64,000 bases of DNA from Streptomyces sp. NBC_01237. Lineage in GTDB: Bacteria; Actinomycetota; Actinomycetes; Streptomycetales; Streptomycetaceae. Positions 1 to 7,635 of this stretch are shown piece after piece. Below the pieces are notes generated by a model. It was not told the origin of the DNA. It saw only the letters and a program-made list of their open reading frames with translations, and made no database searches. Location: NCBI RefSeq assembly GCF_035917275.1, contig NZ_CP108508.1:4774001-4838000 (forward strand). The letters run 5' to 3'. The first letter of the stretch is position 1. Each line of letters starts with the position of its first letter. A program made the position numbers and the translations under genes.

Positions 1-2
1 CC

Positions 3-1898
3 GGCGTCGGCGGCATCGTCCGCGACATCCTCGCCATGGGGGCCCGCCCGGTCGCGGTCGTCGACCCGCTGCGCTTCGGCGCGGCCGACCACCCCGACAC
101 CAAGCGCGTCCTGCCGGGCGTCGTCGCGGGCATCGGCGGCTACGGCAACTGCCTGGGGCTGCCGAACATCGGCGGCGAGGTCGTCTTCGACGCCTGCTAC
201 CAGGGCAACCCGCTCGTCAACGCCGGCTGCATCGGCGTGATGAAGCACGAGGACATCCACCTCGCGCAGGCTTCGGGTCCGGGCAACAAGGTGATCCTGT
301 ACGGCGCCCGCACCGGTGGCGACGGCATCGGCGGCGTCTCGGTGCTGGCCTCGGAGACCTTCGAGTCGACCGGTCCGGCCAAGCGTCCGGCGGTCCAGGT
401 CGGCGACCCGTTCCAGGAGAAGCTCCTCATCGAGTGCACCCTGGAGATCTTCAAGGAGAAGCTCGTCGCGGGCATCCAGGACCTCGGCGGTGCGGGTCTG
501 TCCTGCGCCACGAGCGAGCTGGCCAGCGCCGGTTCCGGCGGGATGCGCGTCGAGCTGGACACCGTGCCGCTGCGCGACTCCTCCCTCTCGCCCGAGGAAA
601 TCCTCATGAGCGAGTCGCAGGAGCGCATGTGCGCGATCGTCGAGCCGCAGCACGTCGAGCGGTTCATGGAGATCTGCGAGAAGTGGGACGTCATCGCCAC
701 CGTCATCGGTGAGGTGACCGAGGGTTCCCAGCTGGAGATCTTCTGGCACGGCGAGCAGATCGTGGACGTGCCGCCGCGGTCCGTCGCCCACGAGGGCCCG
801 ACGTACCACCGCCCGTTCGCCCGCCCGTCCTGGCAGGACGCGCTCCAGGCCGACGACGCGGGCCGGCTCGCCCGTCCGGCCGACGGTGCCGAGCTGCGCG
901 AGCAGGTCCTCAGGCTGGTCGCCTCCCCCAACCAGGCGTCCAAGGCGTGGATCACCGACCAGTACGACCGTTTCGTGCAGGGCAACACCGTGCTCGCGAT
1001 GCCCGAGGACGCCGGCATGGTCCGGATCGACGCGGAGTCGAACCTGGGCGTGGCCATGGCGACCGACGGCAACGGCCGTTACGCGAAGCTCGACCCGTAC
1101 ACGGGTGCGCAGCTCGCGCTGGCGGAGTCGTACCGCAATGTCGCCGCCTCCGGCGCCAAGCCGCTCGCGATCTCGGACTGCCTGAACTTCGGTTCGCCCG
1201 AGGACCCGGACGTCATGTGGCAGTTCGCCGAGGCCACCCGTGGTCTCGCGGACGGCTGCCTGGAGCTGGGCACCCCGGTCACCGGCGGCAATGTGTCGCT
1301 GTACAACCAGACCGGTGAGACGGCGATCCACCCGACGCCGGTCGTGGCCGTGCTCGGTGTGATCGACGACGTGACCCGGCGTACGCCGGTCGCCTTCGCG
1401 GAAGAGGGCCAGCTCCTCTACCTGCTGGGTGACACGCACGAGGAGTTCGGTGGCTCGGCCTGGTCCGAGGTCATCCACCAGCACCTCGGCGGTATGCCGC
1501 CCAAGGTGGACCTGGGCCGCGAGAAGCTGCTCGCCGAGATCCTCATCTCGGCCTCCCGCGACGGCATGATCGACGCGGCGCACGACCTGTCGGACGGCGG
1601 CCTGATCCAGGCGGTCACCGAGTCCTGCCTCCGTGGTGGGAAGGGTGCCCGGCTGGTCGTGCCGGACGGTCTCGACGCGTTCACCTTCCTCTTCTCCGAG
1701 TCGGCGGGCCGGGCGATCGTCTCGATCCCGCGCAGCGAGGAGCTCCGCTTCAACGACATGTGCGGGGCACGCGGTCTGCCCGTGGCCCGGATCGGTGTCG
1801 TGGACGGCGAGGAGATCGAGGTCCAGGGCGAGTTCGGCATCCCGCTGAGCGAGCTGCGTACGGCGCACGAGGAGATCATCCCCGCGCTGTTCGCCTGA
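3..1898 (+). CDS. purL: Phosphoribosylformylglycinamidine synthase subunit PurL, 5' end outside window
   Basis: PurL catalyses the ATP-dependent conversion of FGAR to FGAM in de novo purine synthesis, as the large subunit working with PurS and PurQ. About 631 residues are visible and the reading frame is open to the window edge, so the N-terminus (roughly 110-130 residues for this family) is missing. Visible family motifs are GVGGIVRD at the very start, [24 protein letters not shown] and AHDLSDGGL in the second AIRS-like half. A strong terminator follows at once. It belongs with purF and purM downstream, although they are separated by unrelated genes. No regulation is visible because the promoter is outside the window. 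Confidence 0.97.
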   Translation, partial: GVGGIVRDILAMGARPVAVVDPLRFGAADHPDTKRVLPGVVAGIGGYGNCLGLPNIGGEVVFDACYQGNPLVNAGCIGVMKHEDIHLAQASGPGNKVILYGARTGGDGIGGVSVLASETFESTGPAKRPAVQVGDPFQEKLLIECTLEIFKEKLVAGIQDLGGAGLSCATSELASAGSGGMRVELDTVPLRDSSLSPEEILMSESQERMCAIVEPQHVERFMEICEKWDVIATVIGEVTEGSQLEIFWHGEQIVDVPPRSVAHEGPTYHRPFARPSWQDALQADDAGRLARPADGAELREQVLRLVASPNQASKAWITDQYDRFVQGNTVLAMPEDAGMVRIDAESNLGVAMATDGNGRYAKLDPYTGAQLALAESYRNVAASGAKPLAISDCLNFGSPEDPDVMWQFAEATRGLADGCLELGTPVTGGNVSLYNQTGETAIHPTPVVAVLGVIDDVTRRTPVAFAEEGQLLYLLGDTHEEFGGSAWSEVIHQHLGGMPPKVDLGREKLLAEILISASRDGMIDAAHDLSDGGLIQAVTESCLRGGKGARLVVPDGLDAFTFLFSESAGRAIVSIPRSEELRFNDMCGARGLPVARIGVVDGEEIEVQGEFGIPLSELRTAHEEIIPALFA

Positions 1899-1914
1899 GC
1901 CGTTTCCGCCTCTT

Positions 1915-1951
1915 CGAAGCCCCTGCCCGGTCCGTCCGGGCAGGGGCTTCG
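1915..1951 (+). terminator. Rho-independent-type hairpin after purL
   Basis: A perfect 16-bp inverted repeat (1915-1930 and 1936-1951) with a 5-base loop, starting 16 bases after the purL stop. There is no long T run, as is usual in Streptomyces. Confidence 0.85.
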
Positions 1952-1963
1952 GCGTATCCACTG

Positions 1964-1992
1964 TTGAATGAGATTACGTAATTACGTAAGGT
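1964..1992 (+). promoter_or_regulatory. Promoter with embedded 16-bp palindromic operator of the 1999 regulator
   Basis: TTGAAT (1964-1969) and TAAGGT (1987-1992) are spaced by 17 bp. Between and across the boxes lies TTACGTAATTACGTAA (1974-1989), a perfect palindrome made of two copies of the octamer palindrome TTACGTAA. The expected transcription start falls on the ATG at 1999, implying a leaderless mRNA. A repressor bound here would block RNA polymerase directly, so autoregulation by the adjacent HTH protein is the simplest reading. Confidence 0.75.
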
Positions 1993-1998
1993 TGAGTC

Positions 1999-2505
1999 AT
2001 GGGGCTTGAAGAACGCGTCGCCGAGCTGGAACGGCGGCTCACCGCGCTGGAGGCGCCGGACCGGGAGGCGCCGCACCTCGGCGAGGGCGACTTCTGGGCG
2101 CTGGAGGGGCTGAAGGCGCAGCTCGCCGACGTGGGGAGCGCGGCCGGCGGCGGCGGAGTGCTCTACACGGGCGCGGTCCGGATGCCCACCGGCGAAGGCT
2201 ACGAATGGCAGTACGGCGTCCTCACCGAGAGCCTCATGGAAGCGGACTGGGCGGACACCGCCGAGTCGCTCGCCGCGCTGGGCCACCCGGTACGGCTGCG
2301 GCTGCTCCGCGAGATCCTCGGCGGCCGTCGCACGGCCGCCGAGCTGGCCGCACTCGACGAGGTCGGCACGACCGGCCAGATCTACCACCATCTGCGCCAA
2401 CTGACCGGCGCGGGCTGGCTGCACACGACGGGACGCGGGCGCTACGAGGTGCCGGGCGGCCGGGTGGTGCCGCTGCTGGTGGTGCTGACGGCTGCCCGGC
2501 CGTGA
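1999..2505 (+). CDS. ArsR-like winged-helix transcriptional regulator
   Basis: A 168-residue protein. Residues 1-20 form a short Leu/Glu-rich heptad-like helix. A middle segment (about 55-80) has no recognised fold. Residues 85-160 form a winged-helix ArsR-type domain with the signature ALGHPVRLRLLREI, then a recognition-helix region (IYHHLRQLTGAGWL) and a wing. No metal-binding Cys cluster is visible, so the effector is unknown and it is not a standard metal sensor. The start is fixed by the promoter layout: no Shine-Dalgarno precedes the ATG. It lies alone between purL and a peptidase gene, which it might control. Confidence 0.85.
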   Translation: MGLEERVAELERRLTALEAPDREAPHLGEGDFWALEGLKAQLADVGSAAGGGGVLYTGAVRMPTGEGYEWQYGVLTESLMEADWADTAESLAALGHPVRLRLLREILGGRRTAAELAALDEVGTTGQIYHHLRQLTGAGWLHTTGRGRYEVPGGRVVPLLVVLTAARP

Positions 2506-2514
2506 CGGGCCGCC

Positions 2515-2630
2515 CGGCGGAACGCCCGACTACGGAACGCCCGACTACGGAACGCCCGACAAAGGGCGTCCGGCAACGGGGCGCGCGACTGCGGAACGCC
2601 CGGCAACGGGCCGTACGGCAACGGAACGCA
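2515..2630. repeat. Degenerate tandem repeat, unit about 15 bp (CGGAACGCCCGACTA-like)
   Basis: The gap between the regulator and the M23 gene is filled by about seven imperfect copies of a unit around cggaacgcccgacta, drifting into cggcaacggg variants. The first copies (2517-2560) are almost exact. No gene or hairpin is evident. Similar filler occurs elsewhere in the window. Confidence 0.7.
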
Positions 2631-2650
2631 TGACCTACCAGGGGGAAGAC

Positions 2651-3493
2651 ATGTCTGTCCGCAAGGTACTGATGGTGCTGCACCGTGTGTGCTGGATCGT
2701 CTTTGTCGTCATGGCCGTCGTGGGGGTGTTCGCCGAACGGCTCTATCCGTTCTGGGCGACCTTCGTGCCCGCGGCAGCCGCGACAGCCATCGCTCTCCAC
2801 CTGAGCCGCACCGGTGTCGCGTCCCGCGCGCGGGAGCCCCGCCGCCGCCCCGCCGTGGAGGTCGGCCCCCCGGTGACGGGCCGCTGGACCGCGCTGAACA
2901 GCCCGGCGGACAAGGTGCCCAGCCATGGCACGCATGTGTACGGGCAGGCGTACGCGATCGACATCGTCGCCGAACCCGAGGGCGAGGACGCACCGGTCCG
3001 GCCGCCGTTCCGCTGGCTGTGGCCGGTCGTCCGCCGCAACCGGGACTTCCCGGCGTTCGGTGCCCCGCTGTTCTCGGTGGCCGACGCGACCGTCGTCCAC
3101 GCGAGCCACGGGCAGCGTGATCACCTGAGCCGGAACTCGGGTCTCGCCCTCGGCTATCTGATGCTGTTCGAGGCGTCCGTGCGGGACATGTTCGGCGCGA
3201 GCAGAATTGTCGGAAATCATGTCGTTCTGGACCTGGGCGACGGCGTATTCGCCCTGTACGCCCACCTCCAGCGCGGTTCGCTCCGAGTGAAGGCCGGGGA
3301 CACCGTCCGGGCGGGGCAGCAACTCGCCCGTTGCGGGAATTCCGGAAACTCCACCGAACCGCATGTGCATTTCCAGCTGATGGACGATCCGGATCTGGAT
3401 GTGGCCCGCGGAATTCCGTTCACCTGGCGGGGCATCGGCGTCCCGGCCAATGGTGACGTGTTCAGCGCGGGGGAGCCGGTCGGTCCCGCCTGA
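2651..3493 (+). CDS. Membrane-anchored M23 family metallopeptidase
   Basis: A 280-residue protein with two N-terminal hydrophobic segments (about residues 5-25 and 32-50), then a lysostaphin/LytM-type M23 domain. Visible metal-site motifs are the HVYGQAYAID region (first His and Asp, with wider spacing than the usual HxxxD), YAHLQ and the closing HVHFQ (HxH). The family cuts peptidoglycan cross-bridges or stems. The start at 2651 is chosen over an ATG 21 bases upstream because GGGGGAAG lies 3-10 bases before it. No LysM or other wall-binding module is present. The substrate is unknown; it may act on the outer face of the membrane. Confidence 0.85.
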   Translation: MSVRKVLMVLHRVCWIVFVVMAVVGVFAERLYPFWATFVPAAAATAIALHLSRTGVASRAREPRRRPAVEVGPPVTGRWTALNSPADKVPSHGTHVYGQAYAIDIVAEPEGEDAPVRPPFRWLWPVVRRNRDFPAFGAPLFSVADATVVHASHGQRDHLSRNSGLALGYLMLFEASVRDMFGASRIVGNHVVLDLGDGVFALYAHLQRGSLRVKAGDTVRAGQQLARCGNSGNSTEPHVHFQLMDDPDLDVARGIPFTWRGIGVPANGDVFSAGEPVGPA

Positions 3494-3539
3494 TCCGGGT
3501 GCGCGGGCGGTGTCGGGGGCGCCGGTTAGTCTCGGCCGT

Positions 3540-4346
3540 ATGCCACCGGCCAAGAAGCGTCCGCGCACCTACGACCACGCCAGGACCCGGACCGCGGTCC
3601 TCGCCCAGTTCGCCCATGTCCGGGAAGCCGTAAGGGTCCTGACGCCCGAGCAGCTCGCCCTGCCGACCCGGCTCGGGGACTGGACGGTGCGGGACCTGGC
3701 CGTGCACCTCACGATGGCGCTCTCCCACGTCAGCCGGAATCTGGAGCTGCCGGAGCCGTCGGGCCCGAAGCCCGAGGTCGGGCTGCTCCAGTGGCCGTCC
3801 TCCACCGCCGTGCGGGCCGGACGGATCAGCGACGACACCCTGGCCCTGGCCCTCGCCCTGGACCGCCCCGACCTCGACGCGCTGTACGCGGAGACCGCCG
3901 AGCGGTTCGCGGCGGCGGTGCCGGAGGGAGCGGGGGACCGGCTGTTGCCGACCCGGGCCGGGACGATGCGGCTCGTCGATCTCCTGGTCACCCGCACCGT
4001 CGAACTCGTCGTGCACACCGACGATCTGAACGAGGCGGCCGGGCTCGACATCCCGTACGACCGGCAGGCGCTCGCGGCCTGTACGCGGCTGCTCGCCGAT
4101 GTCCTCGCGGACCGGGCGCCCGGTGGCTCGGTCGAGGTGCGCGTCCCGCCGTTCGCCGTCGTCCAGTGCATCGGCGGCCCCAAGCACACGCGCGGTACGC
4201 CGCCCAATGTGGTGGAGACCGCACCGCTCACCTGGATCCGGCTCGCCACCGGTCGTGCGGAGTGGGCGCGGGAGCTCGACGAGGCCCGGGTCAGTGCCGG
4301 CGGTGAGCGGGCCGATCTGGCCGACCTGCTGCCGCTGATGGGCTGA
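3540..4346 (+). CDS. Maleylpyruvate isomerase N-terminal (MDMPI/DinB-like) family protein
   Basis: A 268-residue protein. Residues about 15-160 look like the MDMPI_N fold (signature LGDWTVRDLAVHLTM, with His in the metal-site helix, and a later TVELVVHTDDL). The C-terminal third (about 175-268) resembles the sterol-carrier-like C-terminal domain that often follows it. Family members include mycothiol-dependent maleylpyruvate isomerase, but most Streptomyces paralogues have no assigned substrate, so I do not claim that reaction. The start at 3540 leaves a 44-base gap from the peptidase stop. Its stop overlaps a possible upstream ATG of the next gene (4346), suggesting cotranscription. Confidence 0.8.
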   Translation: MPPAKKRPRTYDHARTRTAVLAQFAHVREAVRVLTPEQLALPTRLGDWTVRDLAVHLTMALSHVSRNLELPEPSGPKPEVGLLQWPSSTAVRAGRISDDTLALALALDRPDLDALYAETAERFAAAVPEGAGDRLLPTRAGTMRLVDLLVTRTVELVVHTDDLNEAAGLDIPYDRQALAACTRLLADVLADRAPGGSVEVRVPPFAVVQCIGGPKHTRGTPPNVVETAPLTWIRLATGRAEWARELDEARVSAGGERADLADLLPLMG

Positions 4347-4396
4347 TGGGCCGAGGGGAGGGGAACCGGATCGGCCGCTCGTTCCGTCAGAGGGCC

Positions 4397-5227
4397 ATGC
4401 GCACACAACGTATGGCTGTCAGCGTCCTGGCCCTCCTCACCCTTGCCGCCTGCGGGACACAGCCGGGCTCCGGAGCGGACTCCGGATCCGGCGACGGCAG
4501 CGGCACCGTACGGACGGACGTGCCCGTCACCGGGGTCCGGTGGAGCGTCGACGCCCTGACCGTGGGCGGCGAGAAGACCGAGGCCCCGGCCGGCGCGCAC
4601 GTCGAGATCGGCCCGAAGGGCCGGGCCACCGGCAACCTGGGCTGCAACCGCTTCACCGCCGACGTCCGTGTCGAGGGCGACGCGGTGACCGTCGGGCCGG
4701 GCACCACCACCGAGATGGGGTGCGAGAAGGATCTTCAGCAGTTCGAGAAGTCCCTGTCCCGGACGTTCAGCGGCAAGCTCACCGCGGCCGTGGACGGCAG
4801 GGACCTCACTCTCACCACGCCCAAGGGGGACTCCATCAGCCTCACTTCGCAGCCCGCCGCCCCGCTCACCGGCACCAAGTGGAGGGTGACCACGCTGGTC
4901 GGCGGCACCACCACGACCGCGCTGCCCGCCGACACCCCGCCGGACCGGGCCCCGCACCTCACCTTCGGCAAGGACGGCACCGTGGAGGGCAACCTCGGCT
5001 GCAACAGCTTCCACGGAAAGGCGACCGTGGCGGGCGCCACGATCACCTTCGGGCCGCTCGCCTCCACCCGCCGGATGTGCCCGGAGGCCGAGATGGAGGT
5101 GGAGCGGTCCGTCCTCGCCGTCCTGAAGGGGGAGACGACGTACGTGCTCAAGGGCCGGGCCCTGTCCCTCACCGCTGCCGGCGGCAAGGGGATCGGCGCC
5201 TCGGCACCCGCGCCGGACAAGGGCTGA
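4397..5227 (+). CDS. Lipoprotein with two META (HslJ-like) domains
   Basis: A 276-residue secreted lipoprotein. The signal sequence is MRTQRMAVSVLALLTLAAC with a lipobox ending in Cys19, followed by a Gly/Ser-rich linker. Two META domains follow (about residues 45-145 and 160-265), each with the core GNLGCNRF or GNLGCNSF and conserved Cys residues. META domains occur in E. coli HslJ and Leishmania META; their biochemical role is poorly known. An in-frame ATG at 4346 overlaps the previous stop, but it would add 17 residues before the signal peptide, so 4397 is preferred. Confidence 0.88.
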   Translation: MRTQRMAVSVLALLTLAACGTQPGSGADSGSGDGSGTVRTDVPVTGVRWSVDALTVGGEKTEAPAGAHVEIGPKGRATGNLGCNRFTADVRVEGDAVTVGPGTTTEMGCEKDLQQFEKSLSRTFSGKLTAAVDGRDLTLTTPKGDSISLTSQPAAPLTGTKWRVTTLVGGTTTTALPADTPPDRAPHLTFGKDGTVEGNLGCNSFHGKATVAGATITFGPLASTRRMCPEAEMEVERSVLAVLKGETTYVLKGRALSLTAAGGKGIGASAPAPDKG

Positions 5228-5268
5228 GTGGTGACGGGGGAAGGAAACGGTGAGTGCCGGCCGCTGCC

Positions 5269-6723
5269 TCAGGAACTCGCCGGGTACGGCAGCAGGCCCG
5301 CGTCCGTCCTCTCCCACGACGCCCGCAGCTCGGCCAGCAGCTCCGGCTCGGCGGCCGCGCGGTCGGCCTGTTCCCGCTGGTCGTGCGCGAGCCGGAACAG
5401 CTGATCGGCACCGCCCCTGCCCCGGTAGTACTTCCACTCGCCGCGCCGCAGCGCCCGCTCCCCGCGCACCCGCCAGAACAGGTCCCGCTCCCCGGGCTCC
5501 TCGTCCCGCAGCAGATACCCGGCGAGGCTGGTCCCGTCGAGCGGGTACGCGGGGTCGGGCCGCGCGCCGCCCAGTTCCAGCAGGGTCGCCGTCCAGTCGG
5601 GCGAGAACACCGGCAGATCGCTGACCTGGTGCGCGTCGATCCGGGCGGGCCAGCGCAGCACGGCGGGAACCCGGATGCCGCCCTCCTTGAGCGAGCCCTT
5701 GTTGCCGGACAGCGGCCAGTTGTACGAGAAGCGCTCACCGCCGTTGTCGCTGGCGAAGAAGACCAGGGTGTCCTCCTCCTGGCCGGACCGCTTCAGTGCC
5801 TTGAGGACCTCGCCGACCGAACGGTCCAGGTCCTCGACCATTTCCTTGTACTTCTCCAGCGAGCCGCCGTCGGAGTGCCAGAGCGCGCTGCGGTCCCCGG
5901 CCTTGATCCGGCGGACGATCTCGGCGCTCTCCTCATGGTCCCCGTCCGCGATCCACGGCCAGTGCGGGGTGGTGAAGTTCAGGTTGAGGAGCCACGGCCT
6001 GCCGTGGTCGCGCCGGACGTACTCGCTCGCCCGCTCGGTGAGGACGCGCGTGTAGTAGCGCAGGTCCTTGTACTCGGCGTCGCCCTCGTACAGGTCGTAC
6101 TCGCCGTTGCCGCCGAGCTTGGAGTAGTACTCCAGGGCGCCGCCGAAGTTCCCGAAGAACTCCTCCCAGCCCGACCTGGTCGGGCTGTAGTCCGGCAGGT
6201 AGCCGCAGTGCCACTTGCCGATCAGGGCGGTGGCGTAACCGCTGCCCCGCAGCAGCGAGGCGAGCGTCGGGTGCGTGGGTTCGAGGCCCACCGACCTGTC
6301 CGCGATGGGCTCGGCGAGCCCGCCCTTCGTCCGCCCCGGATAGCGCCCGGTGTAGAGGCTGAAGCGGGTGGGGGAGCAGGTGGCGGAGCCGGAGTACGCG
6401 TCGGTGAACCGCACTCCCTGACGGCCGAGCCGGTCCAGGTTGGGCGTCCGGATGTCCGGGGAGCCGTACGAGGAGAGGTCGGCCCAGCCGAGGTCGTCGC
6501 CGAGGATGAACAGGATGTTGGGGCGCCGCGCGTGCTTGCCGCGGGCCGCGCGGAAGGGCCGCTCCCGTACGGCTTCGGCGGGCGCGGCCTCCGCCGCCGG
6601 CGCGGCGGACAGACCGACGGCGGCGGCGGCCGTAGCGCCGACGGCCGTACCGAAGGCACGCCGGGTCAGCGGGGATATCGCACTTTTGTTCGAATCGGCC
6701 GCATCGTGGGCATGTGAAGGCAT
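5269..6723 (-). CDS. Tat-exported arylsulfatase-type sulfatase
   Basis: A 484-residue enzyme that should hydrolyse sulfate esters outside the cell. A twin-arginine signal is present (LTRRAFGT, residues 19-26, hydrophobic run to about 45, AEA cleavage region). The sulfatase signature C-S-P-T-R is at 116-120, where Cys116 is converted to formylglycine. Metal-site residues lie in GDDLGWADL, and FASDNGG occurs further on. The length is normal for the family. It needs a formylglycine-generating enzyme encoded elsewhere. A 30-codon leader peptide of the cysteine type lies 219 bases upstream on the same strand, suggesting a sulfur-scavenging role controlled by cysteine or sulfate supply. The exact substrate cannot be told. 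Confidence 0.92.
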   Translation of the reverse strand: MPSHAHDAADSNKSAISPLTRRAFGTAVGATAAAAVGLSAAPAAEAAPAEAVRERPFRAARGKHARRPNILFILGDDLGWADLSSYGSPDIRTPNLDRLGRQGVRFTDAYSGSATCSPTRFSLYTGRYPGRTKGGLAEPIADRSVGLEPTHPTLASLLRGSGYATALIGKWHCGYLPDYSPTRSGWEEFFGNFGGALEYYSKLGGNGEYDLYEGDAEYKDLRYYTRVLTERASEYVRRDHGRPWLLNLNFTTPHWPWIADGDHEESAEIVRRIKAGDRSALWHSDGGSLEKYKEMVEDLDRSVGEVLKALKRSGQEEDTLVFFASDNGGERFSYNWPLSGNKGSLKEGGIRVPAVLRWPARIDAHQVSDLPVFSPDWTATLLELGGARPDPAYPLDGTSLAGYLLRDEEPGERDLFWRVRGERALRRGEWKYYRGRGGADQLFRLAHDQREQADRAAAEPELLAELRASWERTDAGLLPYPASS

Positions 6724-6942
6724 GAAGGGTCTCCGGGCGGGACGACGAGAAAGGGGAAAGGGGCGGGGGAAGGAGCGGCGCGGCGCGTACCCGGTGTGCG
6801 CGTCGGTGCGCGCTCACCGGTGCCCGGGAACCGGGCGGAGCCGTGAGGGCCGGCCGCGACGGCCGACCGCGAGAACCGGCCGGGAGATCAGCCGGCGAAC
6901 GGCCCGGGAGTGGCCGGGAGCGACCAGGGACGACCGGGAGAA

Positions 6943-7035
6943 CTAGGAGCAGCGACAGATGGCGCTCGACACACGTCCCAGATCGACGTGGCGGCGCTCC
7001 ACGAGCGTGACCGAACGGTCACCGAGGGGCTGCAT
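6943..7035 (-). CDS. Actinobacterial cysteine-type leader peptide upstream of the sulfatase
   Basis: A 30-codon ORF whose product ends ERRHVDLGRVSSAICRCS. This matches the actinobacterial putative leader peptide core RRHVDLGRVSSAICR, usually found before sulfur and cysteine uptake or assimilation genes. Two Cys codons sit just before the stop, as expected for an attenuator that senses charged tRNA-Cys. The ATG at 7035 has no Shine-Dalgarno but lies 8 bases after a -10 box, so it is probably translated from a leaderless transcript. The sulfatase gene follows 219 bases later on the same strand. The core match is recalled from the family, not searched. Confidence 0.85.
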   Translation of the reverse strand: MQPLGDRSVTLVERRHVDLGRVSSAICRCS

Positions 7036-7043
7036 GGTCCAGG

Positions 7044-7072
7044 AGCCTGCCAAGCGGACATGCTCGTGTCAA
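7044..7072 (-). promoter_or_regulatory. Promoter of the leader peptide and sulfatase
   Basis: Read on the minus strand, TTGACA (7067-7072) and CAGGCT (7044-7049) are separated by 17 bp. The predicted start of transcription is at or within a base or two of the leader-peptide ATG. Confidence 0.7.
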
Positions 7073-7084
7073 CGCTGATCTCGC

Positions 7085-7600
7085 ACTCCGGACGCCCGCG
7101 CCCGAACGCCGGCCAGTGGGCCCCGCGCACAGGCCGTCCGGCCCCGTACGCCGGACGCCCGGCCCCGCACATCGGACACCGCGCACCCCGCGCTCCGGAC
7201 GCCCACGCATCCGAAGCGCACCCGATCCCCGTCCGCGCCCGCCCGATGACCCTTCTCGCAGGAGCCCCAACGGTCCCCGCGGCCGCGCTCCCGGTGTGAG
7301 GCTCACCACGAAACGAGCGTTCGGCCAGGGGCCGGCCCGCCGTCGGCGCCGGTTCACCCAGCGCCACGGCCGGGCTCCCTTCGCCCACCCGTGAACGGCG
7401 TCGGTATTCGGCCGGAAATCGGCTCCGTATCGGGGCGACGCCCGCGCCCCGTGCTTCCGGAACGCCTTCGGGACACCTCCCGGAAGCCGCCCGATGATCA
7501 CTCCCCGTGATCACACGAAGCCCCCCGAAACGCCCGCCGCGGCCCGCTTCCCGGTGCGTTCCCGGTGCTCCGGCGGTGCTTTGCCGACCGGTCCCGAATT
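7085..7600. other. Gene-free gap before purF, partly repetitive
   Basis: No gene is convincing here. Positions 7088-7215 contain drifting copies of a unit like cgccggacgcccggccccgc. The rest is GC-rich without codon bias. The purF promoter lies at its right end. Confidence 0.5.
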
Positions 7601-7622
7601 CGGACCAGTGGTCGATCTCGCC

Positions 7623-7628
7623 TACACT
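7623..7628 (+). promoter_or_regulatory. -10 box of a probable leaderless purF promoter
   Basis: TACACT ends 7 bases before the GTG of purF. No Shine-Dalgarno lies between. GGTCC-N7-GGACC (an imperfect dyad around 7590-7607) sits in the -35 region. No good -35 hexamer is present. Confidence 0.5.
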
Positions 7629-7635
7629 CGGTGCT

